From NCBI GenBank assembly GCA_964638155.1, contig CAZWYI010000043.1:1-13032 (forward strand): 13,032 nt of DNA, read 5' to 3'. Both the position numbers and the translations under genes were made by a program. This document shows, piece by piece, positions 6,212 through 13,032 of the stretch; positions within the stretch are counted from its first letter, which is position 1, and each line of letters opens with the position of its first letter. The stretch is from CAYZTD01 sp964638155 (lineage in GTDB: Archaea > Thermoplasmatota > E2 > DHVEG-1). The notes below the pieces were generated by a model that saw nothing but the letters and a program-made list of their open reading frames with translations, was not told the origin of the DNA and did no database searches.

Positions 6212-7120
6212 ATGAGGGATAATGTTTTGAACTACAAAAAAATACTATCAATATTAATCATATTTATTTTCTTTTCAACATCTATTCAAGGAAGAATTTT
6301 AAAAAATAGTTTACAATCAGATAATAAAATAATTCCTAATCAAACAGAGAACTCAAACTGTTTAAAAAATAAAAATTATTATGCTTTACTTGTAGGAATA
6401 AATGATTATCCAGGTGTAGAGTTGGATTTATTGTATAGCATAAATGAGATAACTTCTTTTAAAAATACTTTACTTAAAAGTAGGAATTGGGAAGAATCAA
6501 ATATTAAAGTTTTAACTAATGCCGATGCAACATCTGATAATATAAAAGAAAATATAAATTGGCTTGACAAACAAGAAAATGAAAATGATACATCAATTTT
6601 TTACTATGCCGGACATGGGGGAAATACTCCTACTAATGAATATTTAATAACATATGGTAGTTCATTATCTGATGTTGAATTTGCTGAAGAAATTGATAAA
6701 TTGGAAGGAAAAGTAGTAATAATTTTAGATTGTTGCTACAGCGGCGGGTTTATTGAAGAACTTGAAGATAGAAATAGGGTAATTCTTGCGGCATGTGCAA
6801 AAGAAGGTCTTGCCTTTCAGGACTCAAGATTAAAAAGTGGTTTTTTTGGTTATTTTCTTAATTTAAGTCTTGAAAAGATTACCACTACTGCTGAATTCTC
6901 TTTTTTATTTGCAAAGTTTTTAACTATTATGTATACCAAATGGTTATCAAATGAAATAGATAAAAAGTTAATTATTGAACCACAAATTTCAGATAAAGCA
7001 ATTACTTTAGTTAAGATGATTTATCGTCAGTTTTTTTCAAGAAATATATTTGATCTAATTAAAGTAGATAATCTATATGATTATAATGATGAAGAATCAA
7101 TTAAAATATGGATTATGTAA
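6212..7120 (+). CDS. Exported caspase-like cysteine peptidase (family C14, metacaspase type)
   Basis: A 302-aa protein with a signal peptide (hydrophobic 11-24, cleavage near STSIQG) and a single caspase-like domain of about residues 55-270. The domain opens with YYALLVGINDYPG (56-68). The catalytic pair is His135 in FYYAGHGG and Cys175 in ILDCCYSGGF, the DxCxSG pattern of the family with Cys in place of the usual Ser ahead of the nucleophile. It closes with a PQISD motif. No transmembrane helix or binding domain follows. The ATG at 6212 has no ribosome binding site; TTG 6227 (five residues shorter) is an alternative. Most prokaryotic C14 proteins are studied as intracellular or regulatory, so a signal peptide here suggests work outside the cell, on or near the flanking surface proteins. 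The gene sits 70 bp after one giant surface protein and 323 bp before the other. Family call is firm; substrate is unknown. Confidence 0.93.
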   Translation: MRDNVLNYKKILSILIIFIFFSTSIQGRILKNSLQSDNKIIPNQTENSNCLKNKNYYALLVGINDYPGVELDLLYSINEITSFKNTLLKSRNWEESNIKVLTNADATSDNIKENINWLDKQENENDTSIFYYAGHGGNTPTNEYLITYGSSLSDVEFAEEIDKLEGKVVIILDCCYSGGFIEELEDRNRVILAACAKEGLAFQDSRLKSGFFGYFLNLSLEKITTTAEFSFLFAKFLTIMYTKWLSNEIDKKLIIEPQISDKAITLVKMIYRQFFSRNIFDLIKVDNLYDYNDEESIKIWIM

Positions 7121-7395
7121 GTCAATATCTAAATATTAAATAAATGAATTTAACAGTATTTAGTATGGGGTTACCTGTCCTATAAATTTATACTAATAGT
7201 CATCTATTACCATCTGAATGATTTATTTATTGATTAAATCAAATAAAAACTTTCTGTAACAGTTTTCATTTTTTAGCATATTGAAAAACTTATATATTAC
7301 AATTTGTTGTATTTAACTTAATTAAAAAATATTTTTGTTGTAAAGTTAAAAAACAAACTAAAGATATATTTATTTTTTTCTGGATTATAATTACA
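7121..7395. other. Intergenic region between the caspase-like gene and the 1172-aa surface protein
   Basis: No gene is visible on either strand in this A/T-rich gap. It contains a perfect 12-bp palindrome TATAAATTTATA (7181-7192), flanked by TTAGTAT (7160-7166) and ATACTAA (7190-7196) as a weak inverted repeat. It also has a small hairpin TTGATT-A-AATCAA (7230-7242) that could end the upstream transcript, and a direct repeat TTTGTTGTA (7303-7311 and 7334-7342). All are short and could be chance. Confidence 0.5.
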
Positions 7396-7433
7396 TTTAT
7401 AAACCACTTTTTCATTACCATTTATGGTGGAGG
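7396..7433 (+). promoter_or_regulatory. Promoter and ribosome binding site of the 1172-aa surface protein
   Basis: TTTATAAA (7396-7403) is a near-ideal archaeal TATA box, centred 44 nt before the ATG, predicting transcription from about 7426. GGTGGAGG (7426-7433) lies 10 nt before the ATG at 7444 and would be at the very 5' end of the message. Box position and the GGTGGAGG match those of the C25 peptidase gene on the other strand. Confidence 0.6.
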
Positions 7434-7443
7434 AATTTTTCTC

Positions 7444-10400
7444 ATGAGAGAAGGAAATGAAAAGCATAAACTATTTTTTAAAAGGCTAGTGATTTTTATT
7501 TTGAGTGCAATTCTTTTGATTAGTAGCGCAGGGTTAATAAATGCTGCTGATTGGCCAATGTTTGGTCATGATGTTGAAAATAGCGGGGTTGCTGATTCAG
7601 CACTTAATGGCATAACTAACCCTGAATATTTATGGAATTTTACTACAGATAATTCCATTGGCCCAGGAAGCCCAGTGATGGGTAATATTGATGATGATAG
7701 TGATCTTGAAGTAATAGTTCCAACAGCTGGTTTTTCAGGTAATCCTGGTGTATATGCGCTTGACTCTGATGGAACTCAGTTGTGGAAATATCCAACAGGG
7801 GGATATGGAACTTATGCCACACCTAATTTAGTAAATCTTGATGGAGATAGCAAATTAGAAATTATATCTGTTGCTCTAGCTGACACCATATTTGCGTTGG
7901 ATGATGATGGAACGGTTCTTTGGTCTAAAACTAAAGGAAGTGGATCCTTTTCTGGAGGTACTTGTACCGTAGCTGACATATCAAGTTCACCAGGCTTAGA
8001 AGTTGTGGCCGGTGCTGCTTCAAAGACATATTTGTTAAAAGCCAGTGATGGAACTGAATTGTGGAATGCAAATTATCGAGTTTTAAGTGATCCAACAGTT
8101 GCTGATGTTGATTTAGATGGATCTATGGAAATTATATTTCCTTGCTCTGGAAGTGTGATTGTTGCACTTAATGATGATGGCTCTACATTATGGACAAGTA
8201 CTCCGGCTGGACAAGATTTTCAAGGAAATGTTGTAATAATTAATGATATTAATGGTGATGGACAGCCAGATTTGGCAGCTGGAAGCAGGGATAAAAATCT
8301 GTATGTATATTCTGGGGCTGATGGAACGCTATTGTGGAGTTACCCAGTGGTTGGACGATGCTTTACTGCCGCTGCAGCTGATTTTAATAGTGATGGTTTT
8401 GATGAAGTGGTTACTACTGCTACAAAAGCTGATGGTGTAGAATCTTATGTTTATTTGTTAGATGTTAAAAATCAAGTTTTGTTGTGGAAACACAATATAA
8501 TTGGTATGAATATGCATACAACTGAACGTGGACCATCCATTGCTGATGTTGATGAGGATGGTTCATTGGATGTAGTTGTTGCTGGTTCTAGTATGAATAT
8601 GTATGCACTGGATGGTACAGATGGAAGTGAACTGTGGAGTATTAGTACCTTAGATGATGATGGAGGACGAAGTCCTGCTATCGGCGATATTAATGGCGAT
8701 GGTGTAATGGATATAGCAGTTACTCATGGTAATTATGTCCAGGTAATTAGTGAACCGGAACCATGTCTTCCTTGTTATGATGAGGTTTGGGTAGATGATG
8801 ATGCTGATCCAGGCTGGTATGACTGTAATCATGTAGCTACTACTCAAGAGGGTGTTGATGCTGTATGTGATGGTGGTACAGTAACTGTCTATGATGGTTT
8901 ATATGATGAAGTAGTGGTTATAGATAAAGAAGATGTAACTGTACAATCAGGTTCTTTACCTGTGATACAACCTACCACAACAGGCAGTTGGCCTGGAGCT
9001 GTAAATATAGTGGCTGATGGAGTGACATTTACTGGCTTTGAGGTAGATGCATCTTTAGCACCTAAGATAGGTATCAACGCCTATGGTGCAAGTGACGTAA
9101 ATATTACAAATAACATTGTTCATGGTGCTGATCATACCTGGGATGCTATTGGAATTATTGCTTGGGATTGGACTAGTGCTTCAACTGTTGATGATATACT
9201 TATTGAGAACAATGAAGTTTATGATACTGGTAGAATGGGTATTTTCTGTATGGACTATGATACAGATAATAGCGAGTATGATTTAACTGAAGGCCATATC
9301 ATCCGTGGCAATACTGTTTATAACACTTGGACAAATACATTCGGAGATGAAGGTGGTGCTATACAAATCAATGCTGGTAAAGACTGTGAAATATATGATA
9401 ATCTTGTTTATGATACTCAAAATGGTAACCGAGGAATTTACATGTTTGGTTCTGGCAGTGGGAACACTATATCTTGTAACATCTTAAGAGATAATGCGAT
9501 TGGAATACAACTTTGGATTGACGCTGTTGGTGGTTCTCCAATTGATTGGGAAGGTGATACTGCAACTTCTCCTAAAGTGAATTATAATGAAATATATGAT
9601 AATACAAACTATGGAGCATACAGTATTAATCTTACTGGTACACCTATGGTAATGGATGCAGAGTGTAACTGGTGGGGTGATCATAGTGGACCATATCATT
9701 CTACTAATCCAACTGGAATAGGTAATGCTGTTAGTGATAACGTTGATTTCGATCCGTATATTTTTGTTGATGCTGATGCAGGTGGTCCTTATGCTGATGA
9801 TGGCTCTATCCAGTTTGATGGTTCTGGTACTGATTTTGGTGCTTGTGGTACTGTTTCTTATAATTGGGATTTCGGTGATGGTACTTCTGGTACGGGTGTT
9901 AATCCTTCGAAGACTTATATGAATCGGGGTACTCCTTATAATGTTAAACTTACGGTGACTATTACTACGCAATGTGGGAAAACTTATTCTGATAGTGATA
10001 CTACTACTGCTACTAGGTTGGATGGTGGTGATCCACCGGTTATAAGTTTGATTTATCCTGTTGGTGGTGAGATATTATCTGGTGTTGAAACAGTTAAGTG
10101 GTATGCTATTGATGAAGATTTCTCTGGTGAGGAAAATGATCTACCGATTTATATGTTTTATAGTGTTGATGGTGGTATGTCTTGGAGGCAGATAGATGGT
10201 GTTCTTTATAATGACGGTGAGTATGATCTTGATACTACTGGTTTTTCTGATGGAGAATATATGCTTAAGGTTGAAGCAGTGCATCAGGGTATAGCTGTTG
10301 ATACTAGTGATGTGTTCACTATTGATAATGGTAATGCTGGTCTGTGTATTTCTGATGTTCGTGTTACTGATGAGTCTATAGATAGTTATGACTGGGTGAA

Positions 10401-10962
10401 GGATGGTGATAAGGTTGAGGTTACTGCTGGTATTACTGGTTCTAATGGTCTTTCTGCTAGTGAGATAACTGCTGATCTTTCTGGTTTTGGTTTGGGTTCT
10501 AGTGTTGCTGCTGATAGTTTTGATGGTTTTACAGCTAAGTGGTCTTTATCTAGTGTGTCTTGTCAGCCGAAGAATGGTGAGATTGTGGTTACGGTTACTG
10601 CTGATTCAGAGGTTAATAGTTGTGTGATTACTAGTGATAATGTTGATCCGTCTGTAAAAGTTGTTAGACCTACAACTGGTTTGTATCTTTTTAATCACAG
10701 GTTGTTCCGCTTTTTACCTAGGACTATTGTGATTGGTAGTGTTACTGTGGGTCTTGAACTGGATGATTCTAATGGTATTTCTAGAGCTGAGTTCTATATT
10801 GATGAGCTTGATAATGATCCGGAGGGTCTTGTTACGGATGATCCATTTGAATGGACGGTTAATAAAAAGCTTAGAGGTCAACATGTGGTAAAAGTTTTGG
10901 TTTATGATCTAGCAGGTAATGTTGCTTCAGATACGTTGGAGTTTTCAATCTTCATCTTGTAG
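7444..10962 (+). CDS. Large secreted surface protein: calcium-loop beta-propeller, parallel beta-helix, PKD and Ig-like domains
   Basis: A 1172-aa exported protein. Residues 1-35 are a signal peptide (core 14-30, cleavage near INAA). Residues 36-436 are a beta-propeller that alternates calcium-type loops of FG-GAP style (81, 131, 178, 221, 268, 313, 368, 415; for example DINGDGQPDL) with PQQ-like motifs (ALDSDGTQLW, ALDDDGTVLW, ALNDDGSTLW and others, seven in all). A Cys-rich link (441, 444, 461, 475) leads to a parallel beta-helix, about 447-770, closing with CNWWGDHSGPYH. A PKD domain, about 776-858, has YNWDFGDGTSG and a probable Cys801-Cys844 bridge. Ig-like domains follow (863-960, 965-1065, 1066-1172). 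The last two are homologous to the tail of the 1140-aa protein and include the identical stretch EITADLSGFG. No membrane helix ends the protein. The start is fixed by GGTGGAGG. Adhesion or binding of polymers is likely; no enzyme activity can be claimed. Codon use shifts strongly from about 9764. Confidence 0.93.
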   Translation: MREGNEKHKLFFKRLVIFILSAILLISSAGLINAADWPMFGHDVENSGVADSALNGITNPEYLWNFTTDNSIGPGSPVMGNIDDDSDLEVIVPTAGFSGNPGVYALDSDGTQLWKYPTGGYGTYATPNLVNLDGDSKLEIISVALADTIFALDDDGTVLWSKTKGSGSFSGGTCTVADISSSPGLEVVAGAASKTYLLKASDGTELWNANYRVLSDPTVADVDLDGSMEIIFPCSGSVIVALNDDGSTLWTSTPAGQDFQGNVVIINDINGDGQPDLAAGSRDKNLYVYSGADGTLLWSYPVVGRCFTAAAADFNSDGFDEVVTTATKADGVESYVYLLDVKNQVLLWKHNIIGMNMHTTERGPSIADVDEDGSLDVVVAGSSMNMYALDGTDGSELWSISTLDDDGGRSPAIGDINGDGVMDIAVTHGNYVQVISEPEPCLPCYDEVWVDDDADPGWYDCNHVATTQEGVDAVCDGGTVTVYDGLYDEVVVIDKEDVTVQSGSLPVIQPTTTGSWPGAVNIVADGVTFTGFEVDASLAPKIGINAYGASDVNITNNIVHGADHTWDAIGIIAWDWTSASTVDDILIENNEVYDTGRMGIFCMDYDTDNSEYDLTEGHIIRGNTVYNTWTNTFGDEGGAIQINAGKDCEIYDNLVYDTQNGNRGIYMFGSGSGNTISCNILRDNAIGIQLWIDAVGGSPIDWEGDTATSPKVNYNEIYDNTNYGAYSINLTGTPMVMDAECNWWGDHSGPYHSTNPTGIGNAVSDNVDFDPYIFVDADAGGPYADDGSIQFDGSGTDFGACGTVSYNWDFGDGTSGTGVNPSKTYMNRGTPYNVKLTVTITTQCGKTYSDSDTTTATRLDGGDPPVISLIYPVGGEILSGVETVKWYAIDEDFSGEENDLPIYMFYSVDGGMSWRQIDGVLYNDGEYDLDTTGFSDGEYMLKVEAVHQGIAVDTSDVFTIDNGNAGLCISDVRVTDESIDSYDWVKDGDKVEVTAGITGSNGLSASEITADLSGFGLGSSVAADSFDGFTAKWSLSSVSCQPKNGEIVVTVTADSEVNSCVITSDNVDPSVKVVRPTTGLYLFNHRLFRFLPRTIVIGSVTVGLELDDSNGISRAEFYIDELDNDPEGLVTDDPFEWTVNKKLRGQHVVKVLVYDLAGNVASDTLEFSIFIL
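9764..10860 (+). other. Segment of the 1172-aa gene with distinct codon use
   Basis: From about the PKD domain to about 35 codons before the stop, codons end in T far more often and A is scarce. By hand count, 17 of 20 codons end in T at 9841-9900 and at 10441-10500, against 11 of 20 at 8161-8220 in the propeller part and 10 of 20 at 5041-5100 in the other surface protein. A content is 8 of 60 in both of those windows, against 16 of 60 at 8161-8220. Other windows inside are less extreme (for example 9961-10020). The last 100 bp return to ordinary A-rich use. Boundaries are judged by eye. Confidence 0.55.
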
Positions 10963-10992
10963 ATTGTTAAACCAATCTCTCTTTTTCTTTTT
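10962..10992 (+). terminator. Hairpin plus T-rich terminator after the 1172-aa surface protein
   Basis: GATTG (10962-10966) and CAATC (10973-10977) form a 5-bp stem around TTAAAC, beginning at the last base of the TAG stop. They are followed by a T-rich run to 10992 with only three C interruptions. This is the clearest terminator in the window and separates this gene from the propeller gene downstream. Confidence 0.55.
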
Positions 10993-11014
10993 ATGTTTAA
11001 AACCTTACGTTTTA

Positions 11015-11022
11015 TTTAAATA
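11015..11022 (+). promoter_or_regulatory. TATA box of the propeller gene, predicting a leaderless message
   Basis: TTTAAATA is centred 26 nt before the ATG at 11045, the standard archaeal distance from TATA box to transcription start. Transcription would begin at or next to the A of the start codon. This agrees with the absence of any Shine-Dalgarno site in the AATATG context. Confidence 0.5.
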
Positions 11023-11044
11023 GCTATATCTCATTTTTAAAAAT

Positions 11045-12430
11045 ATGACAAAAAAATCGTTTGTTTATATATTTGTAATTACAATCATCTTAGTATCTCA
11101 TATTACCATTTTAAAAGCAAAATGGTCAGACCCTATAGTTATATCCTCAGAAAGCAAAAACTCAGCATATAGAGCAGTTCTTGATATTGATATTGATGAT
11201 AATCTACACATAGCTTGGAAGGATAATAGTAATTATTCAAATGCTTTTGATGACTGGGATATTTTCTATAAATACAAACCAAAAAATAAAGATTGGACAA
11301 AAACAGAGGTGGTAACTACAGAGAGTATAAATGACAGCAACTGTCTTTTTATGTCGGTTGATAAAAATAAAACAGTTCATGTTGTATGGAAGGATAAAAC
11401 AGATATCGATGATGCAGGATCTGATTATGATATCTTTTACAAATATAAACAATTCAATAAAAATTGGTCAAAAATGAAACTAGTTTCAATAAATAGTACT
11501 GCTGATTCTGGTTGCCCTTGTTCAACAATTGATAATAAAGGAAATTTACACGTTGTCTGGGCAGATCAAATTAACATAGAAAAATCAACTAATGACTGGG
11601 ATGTTTATTATTCAAAATTAAATGCAGATGATAATTGGATATATATAGAACTAGTTTCAACTGAGAGTGGTTTAAACTCTTTTGAACCAGTAATAGATGT
11701 TGATTCAAAAAATAACATTCATGTTGTATGGTATGAAAAGAGTAACTATGAAAACTCTGGAAACGATTATGATATTTTTTATAAATACAAACTAGCAGAT
11801 AATACCTGGTCTAAAAAAGAACTAGTTTCAAAAGAAAGCACTCATAGCTCTACCATTCCAGCTTTAACAATTGACTCTGAAGATATCTTGCATTTGGCAT
11901 GGGTGGATGCTACAAATATAAATAATGCAGGAAGCGATGGCGATATTTTCTATAAAAATAAAACATTAGAGGGAAACTTTAGTGAAATAGAAGTTGTTTC
12001 CATAGAAAGTAAAAACTATGGACACTGGCCTTCGATTACAACAGATATGAATGATACAGTTCATATTGTTTGGAAGGATAAAATCATAAAAAATTATAAA
12101 CGGACTTATAGTGATATTTTTTATAAATATAAAACTAAAAAAGGTGTATGGTCTGAACTAGAAATTGTTTCTATAAATAGTACATATGAATCGAATTGGG
12201 GCTCAATTGTTACTGATTTAAAAGGTAGAGTTCATGTTTCATGGTGGGATGATTTAGATGGTAAATGGGTTATGTATTATAGTAGTAGAAATCCTGCAGA
12301 TATAAACATTACAAATAAACCAGATATTAAAGATAATAAAAGTGAATCTGAAAACTTCTTAATTTTTATACCAATCGCTATAATAGCTATAATTGCAATT
12401 TTTGTAATTATAGTAAAATTAAGAAGATAA
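11045..12430 (+). CDS. Membrane-anchored seven-bladed beta-propeller protein
   Basis: A 461-aa exported protein. Residues 1-25 form a signal peptide (cleavage near LKA). Residues 27 to about 419 are seven tandem repeats; the first six are exactly 57 residues each. The consensus is W-S-x4-V-S-x-E-S, then D-x4-[LIV]-H-[IV]-[VA]-W-x-D, then D-[IV]-F-Y-K-Y-K, the strand pattern of a seven-bladed propeller resembling sialidase/BNR-type folds. No Asp-box and no clear sialidase active-site set is visible, so a binding role is more likely than hydrolysis. A short charged linker leads to a membrane helix (about 438-457) and a Lys-Leu-Arg-Arg end, placing the propeller outside and the tail in the cytoplasm. 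It is the only protein here with an obvious C-terminal anchor. The message is probably leaderless. It converges with the beta-helix fragment, leaving 10 bp between stop codons. The partner ligand is unknown. Confidence 0.92.
   Translation: MTKKSFVYIFVITIILVSHITILKAKWSDPIVISSESKNSAYRAVLDIDIDDNLHIAWKDNSNYSNAFDDWDIFYKYKPKNKDWTKTEVVTTESINDSNCLFMSVDKNKTVHVVWKDKTDIDDAGSDYDIFYKYKQFNKNWSKMKLVSINSTADSGCPCSTIDNKGNLHVVWADQINIEKSTNDWDVYYSKLNADDNWIYIELVSTESGLNSFEPVIDVDSKNNIHVVWYEKSNYENSGNDYDIFYKYKLADNTWSKKELVSKESTHSSTIPALTIDSEDILHLAWVDATNINNAGSDGDIFYKNKTLEGNFSEIEVVSIESKNYGHWPSITTDMNDTVHIVWKDKIIKNYKRTYSDIFYKYKTKKGVWSELEIVSINSTYESNWGSIVTDLKGRVHVSWWDDLDGKWVMYYSSRNPADINITNKPDIKDNKSESENFLIFIPIAIIAIIAIFVIIVKLRR
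11123..12301 (+). repeat. Seven tandem 171-bp coding repeats (57-residue propeller blades)
   Basis: Units begin at 11123, 11294, 11465, 11636, 11807, 11978 and 12149. Six are exactly 171 bp with no insertion or deletion; the seventh is shortened to about 153 bp before the linker. Conserved points are the leading W-S (Phe-Ser in unit 6), the H-V-V-W strand near unit position 29-32, and D-I-F-Y-K near 46-50. The DNA has diverged between units, so these are blades of one fold and not a recent satellite array. Confidence 0.85.
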
Positions 12431-12440
12431 TAATTAAATT

Positions 12441-13010
12441 TTAGATTCTATCTATAAAATAATAATCTACATCTACCGGTTCCATCAGTGGATAGAAATC
12501 AAGCCTACCAGAGCCTTTTATAGAATAATCGGTATCGCCTATTCCATTGTTATCTTCATCAACACCTGTATAATCATCCCAATAATTACCATAGGGATCA
12601 GACTCTGCATACCAATGATTTATGAGGCCTGTACTTTCTATAGCATTGCTATCTGAGTTGTTTATAAACGTATTATTATGGGCTCTGTTGTTTCTTGCAG
12701 CACAACAGAAATAAATACCGTAGGAATTTTTATTAAAGTAATTTTCAAATATCTGATTTTTAGTTGACCCTTTAATTCTCAAAGCTTGATCATTTAAGAT
12801 AAAAATATTTTTAGAAAAAATGTTTCCATTTGAAGAAGAATAAAAATAGACTCCTTGCTGGCTATTATTATAAAAATAATTATCAGATATAAAATTATCA
12901 TCTGAAGAAGATGCATCAATTCCTATAAAATTATTTGAAATAATATTTTGGAGTATAGTGTTCTTAGATGAATATTGATATAGAGGACTTTGAATAACCT
13001 TCTGTTTTAT
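12441..13010 (-). pseudogene. Broken NosD-like parallel beta-helix protein, C-terminal part
   Basis: The minus-strand frame is open from 13010 down to TAA 12441 (189 residues). It reads as rungs of a parallel beta-helix: repeated N-x-I/F and N-N patterns (NTILQNIISNNF, NFISDNYFYNN, NQIFENYFNKN, AHNNTFINN). It then has the ending typical of NosD/CASH-type archaeal surface proteins, GNYWDDYTGVDEDNNGIGD and LDFYPLMEP. A TGA at 13013-13011 interrupts the frame, and the other two minus-strand frames also carry stops near there. There is no in-frame ATG or GTG; the only usual alternative start is TTG at 12782, which would fall in the middle of the helix without a signal peptide. So this is the remnant of a longer exported protein, or a gene damaged by a nonsense mutation or a sequencing error. 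The window ends 19 bp further on, so upstream sequence is needed to decide. Confidence 0.6.
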
Positions 13011-13032
13011 TCAATTTTCCATCTTAACGTGT

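Noticed and set aside
7181..7192. 12-bp palindrome TATAAATTTATA
   Set aside because: It is purely A/T in an A/T-rich gap, over 250 bp from the next start codon. It could be a TATA-like sequence but there is nothing downstream for it to serve.
9484..9972. A 162-codon antisense open frame rich in Ile, Thr, Arg and Ser
   Set aside because: It lies wholly inside the 1172-aa gene, partly over the T-ending codon island, whose bias removes antisense stops. It has no family motif and no promoter or ribosome binding site.
11123..12301. Regular 171-bp periodicity considered as a CRISPR or satellite array
   Set aside because: The period is in frame and explained by 57-residue propeller blades. Units differ in DNA sequence and there are no short identical repeats with spacers.
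11045..12430. Propeller protein as an active sialidase
   Set aside because: No S-x-D-x-G-x-x-W Asp-boxes and no arginine triad are recognisable. The conserved positions are structural.

Overview
The window looks like a low-GC archaeal chromosome segment, most plausibly from the Thermoplasmatota side of Euryarchaeota (for example sediment Marine Benthic Group D relatives). This is an inference from three things: archaeal TATA boxes (TTTATAAA, TTTAAATA, TTTTATATTC) about 26 nt ahead of likely transcription starts; strong GGTGGAGG-type ribosome binding sites; and a protein repertoire typical of those archaea (gingipain-type C25 peptidase, FG-GAP/PQQ-like propellers, parallel beta-helices with an NWWGD..GPYH motif, PKD and Ig-like modules). 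No rRNA, tRNA, CRISPR array, transposase or informational gene is visible, so the lineage call is tentative.

Layout. Left edge: the 3' end of a plus-strand gene (to 184) runs into, and overlaps tail to tail, a minus-strand secreted C25 cysteine peptidase (156..2069). A 650-bp divergent gap (2070..2718) holds the promoters of both flanking genes, a 30-codon signal-peptide-like open frame with a strong ribosome binding site (2207..2299), and several inverted repeats. Four plus-strand genes follow: a 1140-aa beta-helix/Ig surface protein (2719..6141), an exported caspase-like C14 peptidase (6212..7120), a 1172-aa propeller/beta-helix/PKD/Ig surface protein (7444..10962), and a membrane-anchored seven-bladed beta-propeller (11045..12430). 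The right edge is a minus-strand, 5'-broken beta-helix (NosD-like) fragment (12441..13010).

All five intact genes encode proteins with an N-terminal signal peptide, so this is a secretome or cell-surface island. Two genes encode clan CD cysteine peptidases (C25 and C14). The two giant proteins share a homologous C-terminal tail of about 200 residues with no membrane helix. One reading is extracellular polymer binding and protein degradation. A more speculative reading is that a clan CD peptidase processes or anchors proteins carrying the shared tail, in loose analogy to the C25-family sortase PorU and C-terminal domains of the bacterial type IX system.

The most useful internal evidence comes from comparing the two giant proteins with each other. 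It exposes a domain nested inside an Ig-like domain of the first, and a sharp codon-use change within the second that begins near its PKD domain.
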